DNA of 64,000 bases, from positions 24,235 through 88,234 of the forward strand of contig CAYJPA010000007.1 in NCBI GenBank assembly GCA_964371945.1, in the 5' to 3' direction. Of this stretch, positions 58,010 to 64,000 are shown piece after piece (positions within the stretch are counted from its first letter, which is position 1; the number at the start of each line of letters is the position of its first letter). Position numbers and translations under genes: made by a program. The notes below the pieces were generated by a model. It was not told the origin of the DNA. It searched no databases and saw only the letters and a program-made list of their open reading frames with translations. The stretch comes from CAYJPA01 sp964371945 (GTDB lineage Bacteria > Chloroflexota > Chloroflexia > Thermomicrobiales > UBA6265).

Positions 58010-59164
58010 CTACCCCGCCACTATCCTGTAGATCGTGCCTCTGAGGTCGGCCAGGTAGAGCTCGCCGGATTCGTCCTGACCGAAGGTGCTGATGTTGAAC
58101 CCGGTTTCGAGCGGCTCGGTGGAGACCCAGGTTCCGTCGACCAGCGCGATTGTCCAGACTCGACCCATGCAGTAGTCGCCAAAGATGTAGCGGCCGGCGA
58201 GCTCCGGAATCGCCGCGCCGCGATAAACGTACCCGCCCACGATCGCGCAGCCCATTTCGTGGTGATAGATGAAGACCGGATCGATCAGGCGGTCCGATTC
58301 GCAGCGGTTCGCCCGGTCGAGATCGTGGCAGATCTCGCCCTCGACGATGTTCCAGCCATAGTTGAGCCCGCCTTTGTCGCCCGCGGGCTGCACGTTGACC
58401 TCTTCGGACGACCAAAGTCCGACATCGGCGATGTAGAGATCGCCAGTTTGGCGGTCGAAGCTGAAGCGCCACGGATTACGCAGGCCATACGCCCAGATTT
58501 CGGGCTGCGCGGAGTCGCTATCGACGAACGGGTTGTCCGCCGGGATCGCGTACGGTTTGCCGTCAGCTTCGCGGTTGACATCGATCCGCAGGATCTTGCC
58601 GAGCAGCACCTGGGTATTCTGGGCGTTGCGTTTCGGCTCGGCCTTCGCGCCCCCGTCGCCTACCCCGATGTAGAGATACCCGTCCGGTCCGAATGCGAGC
58701 TGCCCGGCATTGTGATCGTCGTACGGTTTCGGGATGGTCAGCAGGATCTCGCCGCTCTCGGGGTCGGCGGCATCTGGGTCCTCATCGGAAACGCTGTAGC
58801 GCGCGACCACGACATCGCCATTCAGATCGGTGTAGTCGACGAAGACATAGCCATTGGTTTTGTAGTCGGGATGAAACGCGAAGCCGAGGAGTCCCTGTTC
58901 GTTCCCCTTTGATCGCACGATCGGTTTGATATTGAGAAACGGCCGGGAGACCTTCTCACCGTCCTGGATGATCTGGATGTAACCGGGCTTTTCGGAAACG
59001 TAGAGCAGCCCGCTGCCGTCGCCCGCGTTCGCGATGAAGGTCGGTTTCGCGTAATCCTCCGCGACCACTTCGAAGCGTAGCGAGATCTGAGATTGGGCTC
59101 GTGCCGCTTCGATATCAACCAGCGCCGAGACCACAAGGAACAACGAAAGCACAGCGCGGTACAT
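58010..59164 (-). CDS. Secreted PQQ-dependent sugar dehydrogenase-like beta-propeller (Glucose/sorbosone dehydrogenase family)
   Basis: 384-aa secreted protein. The Sec signal peptide is at residues 1-23 (MYRAVLSLFLVVSALVDIEA, cleaved near ARAQ). The six-bladed propeller shows LYVSEKPGYIQII, GNEQGLLGFAFHPDY, DDHNAGQLAFGPDGYLYIGVGDGG, LGKILRIDVN, YGLRNPWRFSFDRQTGDLYIADVG and NYGWNIVEG. The His in DDHNAG and the Arg in GLRNPWR are family markers of soluble aldose dehydrogenases. It would oxidise sugars outside the membrane with PQQ; cofactor use is inferred. Cys residues near the C-terminus (GEICHDLDRANRC) resemble HHIP-like members. Confidence 0.9.
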   Translation of the reverse strand: MYRAVLSLFLVVSALVDIEAARAQSQISLRFEVVAEDYAKPTFIANAGDGSGLLYVSEKPGYIQIIQDGEKVSRPFLNIKPIVRSKGNEQGLLGFAFHPDYKTNGYVFVDYTDLNGDVVVARYSVSDEDPDAADPESGEILLTIPKPYDDHNAGQLAFGPDGYLYIGVGDGGAKAEPKRNAQNTQVLLGKILRIDVNREADGKPYAIPADNPFVDSDSAQPEIWAYGLRNPWRFSFDRQTGDLYIADVGLWSSEEVNVQPAGDKGGLNYGWNIVEGEICHDLDRANRCESDRLIDPVFIYHHEMGCAIVGGYVYRGAAIPELAGRYIFGDYCMGRVWTIALVDGTWVSTEPLETGFNISTFGQDESGELYLADLRGTIYRIVAG

Positions 59165-59278
59165 CGGATTGGAGCTCCAGCCGGCGGGGAGATGATCAGT
59201 GGGTGATGCGTTCTCGATTCAGGATAGTACGGGATGGCGGAGGGGTGGCTCAAGGAGCCGGGAGCTGAGGAGAGTTGG

Positions 59279-59487
59279 CCGCGGTGCGAATCTGCCCACT
59301 CGCACCGCGGTCCAGATTCACGATCGGGCCGGCAAAGCCGGGAACCTCGCGTGCATCCCATCCGTTCGGCGAGGGACAGCGCTGACCAGACCCATCAATC
59401 ATGCACGCTCGGTCGGGTAAGGCAAAGCCCCTGAACGACCGTGATCCTGACGGGAGACAAGCACCGCCCGGCAGGACTCCCGGCTTT
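59279..59487. repeat. Hairpin and inverted-repeat element between minus-strand genes
   Basis: CCGCGGTGCGA (59279-59289) pairs perfectly with TCGCACCGCGG (59300-59310). Separately AAAGCCGGGA (59334-59343) is inverted perfectly at 59478-59487 (TCCCGGCTTT), bounding a 154-base MITE-like stretch. The 340-base gap 59165-59504 has no gene. Confidence 0.6.
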
Positions 59488-59504
59488 GGTCCCGGCATGA
59501 CGTC

Positions 59505-60344
59505 TCAGCCCGAATGGATCGCCGTGAGGAGTCGCATTGCGATTTTGACCTCGCCGGTGATCTGTGATCGCTCCCGCGTCGCTGCCGGCGAACGGCGCCT
59601 GGCGGCGAGCTTCGCCAGCGCAATCGGATCGATCTCGATGACCGCGTCGGGCGTTTCGCATAATCCAAAGCGCACATGTTGTTCGCCCATTCCGGTAACG
59701 ATGACCTCAACGGTACGATCGTCGAGAACCTCGATCGCGGTGTCCTTCGCCCCTCTCAACAGCAGCGCGATGAACCGGCCGTCGTGTTCCTCGCGCAGTC
59801 CGAACCCGATGCCCGCGGCTTCACTGATGTCGAGCCGGTGAAACCAGAGATCGCGAATCGCGGCAAACGGCCCAAGCGAGAGACGGGGAATGCGCGCCGA
59901 AGCGAAGTCGACCCGCACGGGCTGCAACGGCCGGAAGAGCAGCGAGCGAAGCCGGAGCGCTCTTGGAGCCTGCAGTTTCAGCTCCTCGATGATCTCGCCT
60001 GGAGAGTGTCCGATCCGGTCGCCGGCGTGGATCCGGGAGAGTGTTTCGGCCAAGGACTGCCCACGCGTCCGGTACATGCGGATCACTCTGGGGTCGATCT
60101 GTCGGCGGAGCTGGCCGAAACTGCCCTGCGCGGCGTAGGTGCCAGCCACATGCGCGGCCACGGCCTTCACCGTCCAATCGCCAGACCCGATGCGCTCGTT
60201 CCACGCTTCGAGCGGCAGCCCTTCGAGCAGCTCGATAAAGCGCTCGAGCTCTATGCGCTCGAGCTCGAGCGCTTCGGCGGTGGTCAGTGCCGGAATCTCG
60301 GAAACGTGAATGATCAACTTATCGACTGGCAGCGGGTCGGTCAT
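59505..60344 (-). CDS. Maleylpyruvate isomerase family (DinB-like) protein
   Basis: 279-aa protein with an N-terminal DinB-like four-helix domain (about residues 20-170) and a smaller SCP2-like C-terminal domain. The N-terminal domain has SGDWTVKAVAAHVAGTYAAQ, whose His belongs to the metal site, and a later His in RDLWFHRLDISEA. The last region reads VEVIVTGMGEQHVRFGL. This matches the mycothiol-dependent maleylpyruvate isomerase family, whose members are mostly uncharacterised thiol-dependent enzymes. It shares strand with the VOC gene, 33 bases upstream. Substrate unknown. Confidence 0.83.
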   Translation of the reverse strand: MTDPLPVDKLIIHVSEIPALTTAEALELERIELERFIELLEGLPLEAWNERIGSGDWTVKAVAAHVAGTYAAQGSFGQLRRQIDPRVIRMYRTRGQSLAETLSRIHAGDRIGHSPGEIIEELKLQAPRALRLRSLLFRPLQPVRVDFASARIPRLSLGPFAAIRDLWFHRLDISEAAGIGFGLREEHDGRFIALLLRGAKDTAIEVLDDRTVEVIVTGMGEQHVRFGLCETPDAVIEIDPIALAKLAARRRSPAATRERSQITGEVKIAMRLLTAIHSG

Positions 60345-60377
60345 ATCGCGCTCGTCAATGACGGGTCGGAGCGCACT

Positions 60378-60752
60378 TTATTGCTTGCTCGCGGGTTGAA
60401 AGAGCTCGATCGGGTTGCCGCTCGGATCGTCGATCACGATCTGGCTTCCGCCAGGACCGGTCACGATCTCGTTGCGAAAAACCACACCCGCGTCGCGCAA
60501 CGCGGCCACTGTGGCCGCTAGGTCAGTCTGAACGAGCACGATCCTATTCCAACCACCCGGTTCCGGCGCCCGGCCGTCAAGCATGGGTCGTTGGGCGGAG
60601 CTCGCCGGGCCGGAAAGCCAGAGCATCAGATCGTCACGGGAGACCATCGCAAATGGCGGACCCCAATGCTCCACAACCTCGAAACCCAACAGGCCGGTGT
60701 AAAAACCGATAGCGGCTTCAACATCGTTCACGATGTACCGGACGGTTGCCAT
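60378..60752 (-). CDS. VOC family protein (glyoxalase/bleomycin resistance fold)
   Basis: 124-aa vicinal-oxygen-chelate protein. The first beta-alpha unit is VRYIVNDVEAAIGFYTGLLGF, then MVSRDDLMLWLSGP. The second unit is IVLVQTDLAATVAALRDAGV, ending IVIDDPSGNPIELFQPA with the metal-binding Glu. The usual first metal ligand position in VRYIVND is not His, so metal use is uncertain. ATG 60752 follows AAAGG at proper spacing; an upstream GTG lacks it. Probably co-transcribed with the maleylpyruvate-isomerase-like gene. Function could be detoxification or dioxygenase-like. Confidence 0.85.
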   Translation of the reverse strand: MATVRYIVNDVEAAIGFYTGLLGFEVVEHWGPPFAMVSRDDLMLWLSGPASSAQRPMLDGRAPEPGGWNRIVLVQTDLAATVAALRDAGVVFRNEIVTGPGGSQIVIDDPSGNPIELFQPASKQ

Positions 60753-60880
60753 GTCGAACACCTTTCATCTCTTGGAGCATCCGCCCCGAATTCGATACGT
60801 TTTCGAAACTCCGGGCTCAATACGATGGTGATCGATGCCGCAAGCGCATCGCGTGTAAAGCATAGATTCGGAGGTTCCCG

Positions 60881-62509
60881 GTGAACAGCAGCAGCGATTG
60901 GTGGCGTTGCGGAGTTGTATACCAAATCTATCCGCGCAGCTTTCAGGACAGCAACGGCGACGGCATCGGCGATCTCGCCGGGGTAACCAGTCGACTCGAT
61001 TACCTCGCGGGACTCGGCGTCAACGCGCTCTGGCTTTCGCCCTTCTATCCCTCGCCCGGGGCTGACTTCGGGTATGACGTTTCCGACTACGTCAATGTCG
61101 ATCCGATGTTCGGGGATCTCGCCGATTTCGACGAATTGCTCGCGGGCGCGCATGGCCGGGGACTCAAGGTCATCGTCGATTTCGTGCCGAACCATTCATC
61201 GGACCAGCACCCGTGGTTCGTCGAATCTCGCTCATCTCGCACCAACCCAAAGCGCGATTGGTATTACTGGCGCGATCCGAAGCCCGATGGCTCGCCGCCA
61301 AACAACTGGCTCGCCGCCTTTGGCGGGCCGGCCTGGACGCTCGATGAGCAAACGGGCCAGTACTACCTCCACCAGTTTCTGCCGCGGCAGCCCGATCTCA
61401 ATTGGCGCAATCCAGAGGTCAAGGCCGCCATGTTCGATGCCATGCGCTTCTGGCTCGACCGGGGTGTGGACGGCTTCAGGATCGACGTCGCGATCGCGTT
61501 GATGAAGGACCCGGAACTGCGGGACAACCCGCCCAATCCGGATTACGGTCGGGTTCACACGATGCACAAGGCGACCGGCGAGGTGGAATCCCAACTCCAG
61601 GTTCGCAACTTTGGCCATCCCGATATCCACGGTCTGTACCGTGAGATCAGGGAGCTGTTGAATAGCTACGACAGCACGTCGTCGCGCGTGATGATCGGGG
61701 AGCTTCATATCTGGGATCCGAAGGTCTGGGCGACCTATTACGGGGCCGCGCTCGACGAAATGCACCTTCCCTACAACTTCGGACTGCTCAAGACGGAGTG
61801 GCAGGCCCGGGCGATCATGGACCATGTCGCCGGGATCGAAGCGGCGGTGCCGCCGGGCGGCTGGCCGAACTATGTCTTCGGCAACCACGATGAGCACCGG
61901 ATCGCCACCCGGATTGGACCTGAAAACGCACGAGTCGCGATGATGCTGCTCTTGACGCTGCGCGGCACACCGACCATCTACTACGGCGACGAGCTCGGCA
62001 TGGAAGACGTCGCGATTTCGCCAGAGCAAGAACGGGATCCGTGGGGCCTTCGGGTTCCAGGCTTGAATCTGGGACGCGATCCAGGACGCACGCCGATGCA
62101 ATGGAGCTCGCACGCGAACGCCGGTTTCACCGAACCGGGCGCCACCCCGTGGCTGCCGCTTGAATCCGAGTGGCAGACAAGAAATGTCGACCTCCAGGAT
62201 GCCGATCCATTCTCGATGCTGGCGCTGACGAAACAGATCCTTGCCCTGCGCCGAAACCACCCGGCCCTCAATTGCGGCAACTATGAGGCTGTCAGTGACG
62301 ACACCCCGGATTGTCTCGTGTTCCGGCGAAAATCGAACGACGAACAGTTCATGATCGGATTGAACCTGGGTGGCGAAGAACGAACCATTCACAACGATGC
62401 GTCGAAACAGCCCGAGTGCATGCTCAGTACAATGCTGGATCGTGATGGTGAACTTGAAGCGGGAGGAATCCAGCTACGTCCGCACGAAGGCGTGATTCTC
62501 AGACTGTAG
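60881..62509 (+). CDS. GH13 alpha-glucosidase (oligo-1,6-glucosidase-like)
   Basis: 542-aa cytoplasmic glycoside hydrolase. The start WWRCGVVYQIYPRSFQDSNG is typical. The four GH13 regions are DFVPNHSS (I), GFRIDVAIA (II, nucleophile Asp), MIGELHIW (III, acid Glu) and FGNHDEHR (IV, Asp). QPDLNWRNPEV, the calcium/QPDLN block, and GTPTIYYGDELGM are present. It cleaves alpha-glucosidic bonds of isomaltose, maltose or sucrose-type substrates; trehalose synthase or sucrose hydrolase activity cannot be excluded. No signal peptide. GTG start. The MFS gene follows 21 bases later. Confidence 0.93.
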   Translation: MNSSSDWWRCGVVYQIYPRSFQDSNGDGIGDLAGVTSRLDYLAGLGVNALWLSPFYPSPGADFGYDVSDYVNVDPMFGDLADFDELLAGAHGRGLKVIVDFVPNHSSDQHPWFVESRSSRTNPKRDWYYWRDPKPDGSPPNNWLAAFGGPAWTLDEQTGQYYLHQFLPRQPDLNWRNPEVKAAMFDAMRFWLDRGVDGFRIDVAIALMKDPELRDNPPNPDYGRVHTMHKATGEVESQLQVRNFGHPDIHGLYREIRELLNSYDSTSSRVMIGELHIWDPKVWATYYGAALDEMHLPYNFGLLKTEWQARAIMDHVAGIEAAVPPGGWPNYVFGNHDEHRIATRIGPENARVAMMLLLTLRGTPTIYYGDELGMEDVAISPEQERDPWGLRVPGLNLGRDPGRTPMQWSSHANAGFTEPGATPWLPLESEWQTRNVDLQDADPFSMLALTKQILALRRNHPALNCGNYEAVSDDTPDCLVFRRKSNDEQFMIGLNLGGEERTIHNDASKQPECMLSTMLDRDGELEAGGIQLRPHEGVILRL

Positions 62510-62530
62510 GATCAGCGAGGTCATAGGTAG

Positions 62531-63733
62531 TTGCCGGAATCGCCATACCGCCGCGAGGACATTACCTTCCTCCTGATCGGATTGCTGGCGTTTTACAACG
62601 CGTTTCTGAATATCCTCGGGCCGTTGATGCCCTATCTGCGGGACGAGCTCGGCCTGTCGTACACGGTTGGCAGCCTGCACTTCAGCGCTATCGCCGCCGG
62701 CATGATCGCGGGCGGCTGGGTCGGCGACCGGGTCGTCCGCCGGATCGGTCGTCGCTATGCAGCCTGGACCGGCGCTTTCGGGATGTGTCTCGGCGCGCTG
62801 GGACTGACCGCCGGGAGAAACCCGGTCGAGACGATTCTCGCGGTTTTCCTGTTGATGGGTTGCGTCGGTTCGCTCGTGTTGATGGTCGTCGGATCGAGTC
62901 TCTCGGACCATCACGGCGAGAATCGGGTGTTGGCATTGTCCGAGGCGAACATAGCTGCCGCCGCCGGCGCAGGATTGGCGCCGCTGGCGATCGGAGCCGC
63001 GGTCGCACTCGGTTTTGGCTGGCGCTGGGCGTATCTCGTTCCGATCGCCTGGTTGTGCTTGCTGGCCTGGCGATACCGTGGCGTCGCGTTTCCTCCGATC
63101 GCTCAGCTCGACGACACCTCCATACCCAGCCTCAGCCTGCCCAAGCCGTTCTGGATTCTTTGGACAACCGTCACCCTGGTGGTCGGTGTTGAATTCGGGT
63201 TGATCTACTTTGGCGCGGATTTCCTCGACAAGGTCGCCGGACTCTCCAAGGACGCGGCGGCGACCACGATGAGCTTATTTCTATGGGGGATGCTGGTCGG
63301 TCGGATCGTCGGACGTCGCGTGCTTGGCCTGGCGGGCGCACACGCGGTGCTTTCGATTGCGATCGGGATCGCAGGGATTGGATTCGCGACGATGTGGGCT
63401 CAACCCGGTCCAATCGTTTCGGTGGTCGGGCTCTTTGTCGCCGGAATCGGTGTCGCTAATCTCTACCCGGTTTCGCTGTCGCTTGCACTCGAGGCGGCGC
63501 CTGGTCAATCCAACGTCGCGTCGGCACGGCTCTCGTTCGCCTCGGGCTCCGCGATTCTGGTCGCTCCGCTCATGCTCGGCGGCATGTCCGATCTGGCTGG
63601 ACTGCGTGCAGGCACGCTCGTCGTACCCGTTTTGTTAATCGCGGCAATCGCCGTGACGCAAGTTGGACGGGGCTTCTCATCGAATCTAGCAGACCAGAAT
63701 TTCGAGTCGCAGAACGAGTCGATCTCAATGTGA
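62531..63733 (+). CDS. MFS transporter
   Basis: 400-aa major facilitator protein with about 12 hydrophobic segments. The first (about residues 11-30, LLIGLLAFYNAFLNILGPLM) is followed by YLRDELGLSY. The loop 2-3 motif is GWVGDRVVRRIGRRYA, matching GxxxDrxGrr. The sixth and seventh helices are separated by AFPPIAQLDDTSIP. TTG start with GAGGTCATAGG upstream. It probably belongs to one operon with the GH13 glucosidase and may carry a sugar or sugar product, but the substrate is not shown by sequence. The C-terminus ends in a Gln/Asn-rich tail. Confidence 0.88.
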   Translation: MPESPYRREDITFLLIGLLAFYNAFLNILGPLMPYLRDELGLSYTVGSLHFSAIAAGMIAGGWVGDRVVRRIGRRYAAWTGAFGMCLGALGLTAGRNPVETILAVFLLMGCVGSLVLMVVGSSLSDHHGENRVLALSEANIAAAAGAGLAPLAIGAAVALGFGWRWAYLVPIAWLCLLAWRYRGVAFPPIAQLDDTSIPSLSLPKPFWILWTTVTLVVGVEFGLIYFGADFLDKVAGLSKDAAATTMSLFLWGMLVGRIVGRRVLGLAGAHAVLSIAIGIAGIGFATMWAQPGPIVSVVGLFVAGIGVANLYPVSLSLALEAAPGQSNVASARLSFASGSAILVAPLMLGGMSDLAGLRAGTLVVPVLLIAAIAVTQVGRGFSSNLADQNFESQNESISM

Positions 63734-63766
63734 ATCCACCTCCTCTCGTTCGCTCTCTGTAACTGT

Positions 63767-64000
63767 TCAGGCTTGTGGGGAAGCGAGCAGGAGACGGCAT
63801 TGGTCGAAGGGGTTGAGGCCCTGCGCCCGCCAGGTTCCGAAGAGCGAGGCCAGCCGCATTTTGGCGGTGCTGCCGGCTGCTGAGCGGGTGCCGCCGCTGA
63901 TCTTGCGGCTCACCACCAGGTGGCGCAGGCTGCGCTCGGCGGCAGTATTCGTGGGCGGCACCGCCGGGTCCTCGACAAAGACAAACAAGTCGGCCAGGTG
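63767..64000 (-). mobile_element. IS66-family transposase, C-terminal part (cut by window edge)
   Basis: Minus strand, open from the right edge to a stop at 63767; 77 residues visible. PPTNTAAERSLRHLVVSRKISGGTRS is the catalytic Glu region of IS66 transposases (consensus NNxAERxxRxxVxxRKxSGG), quoted here in parts (TNTAAERSLR, SRKISGGTRS). The end GLNPFDQCRLLLA matches the family C-terminus. The remainder of the element lies beyond the window. Whether it is intact cannot be judged. Confidence 0.85.

Overview
The window is a high-G+C (about 60%, judged by eye) bacterial chromosome segment. It is dominated by small-molecule import and catabolism. The mix suggests a soil-type Chloroflexota, Thermomicrobia-like organism: three ABC importer loci, Tat-type signal peptides on binding proteins, an LLM flavin oxidoreductase, FCD-type GntR regulators, a KGG stress protein, frequent GTG/TTG starts and many dispersed palindromes. 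That placement is an inference; there is no rRNA or marker gene to prove it.

Layout. 1-7.6 kb: the end of a peptide-type ABC importer (binding protein cut by the left edge, two permeases), a divergent aspartoacylase-like deacylase, an RraA-like aldolase, an enolase-superfamily dehydratase, inorganic pyrophosphatase and a KGG protein. 8-17.7 kb: a GntR-led catabolic cluster. It holds an SDR, a sugar ABC importer destroyed by deletion and an IS21-type remnant, a 2-hydroxyacid dehydrogenase, an M24 peptidase, E1-alpha, E1-beta and E2 of a 2-oxoacid dehydrogenase, and an HpcH-type aldolase. 18-24.3 kb, minus strand: gamma-glutamyltransferase, pxpA-pxpB-pxpC (5-oxoprolinase), an alpha/beta hydrolase and an SDR. 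Together the first four could convert gamma-glutamyl compounds through 5-oxoproline to glutamate. 24.4-28.3 kb: an LLM oxidoreductase, a lone binding protein without a visible signal peptide, a PPOX-type protein and an MBL hydrolase.

28.4-40.4 kb: a second GntR-led cluster with a PhyH dioxygenase, a complete five-gene peptide/opine-type ABC importer, a tightly overlapping hydrolase and EthD protein, a ThDP enzyme and an Ldh-type dehydrogenase. 40.5-42.3 kb: a secreted Cys-rich protein with a thrombospondin type 1 repeat, and a VapBC-type toxin-antitoxin pair. 42.5-47.9 kb: a sugar ABC importer with a PhnP-like MBL enzyme and a TIM-barrel isomerase. 48-51.2 kb: tRNA-Leu(UAG) and a PEP-synthase/rifampin-phosphotransferase-like enzyme split into two genes.

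51.2-58 kb is the most unusual part. Aspartate kinase and aspartate-semialdehyde dehydrogenase are preceded by a promoter, an unannotated 35-residue Thr/Met-rich leader ORF and a perfect intrinsic terminator, which together look like a Thr/Met transcription attenuator. Around it lies a dense field of hairpin repeats with GTAG at their feet, clustered about a RAYT-like Y1 (HUH) transposase gene, and some stems vary by compensatory changes. 58-64 kb: a sugar dehydrogenase-like secreted protein, a maleylpyruvate-isomerase-family protein, a VOC protein, a GH13 glucosidase, an MFS transporter and the end of an IS66-type transposase cut by the right edge.
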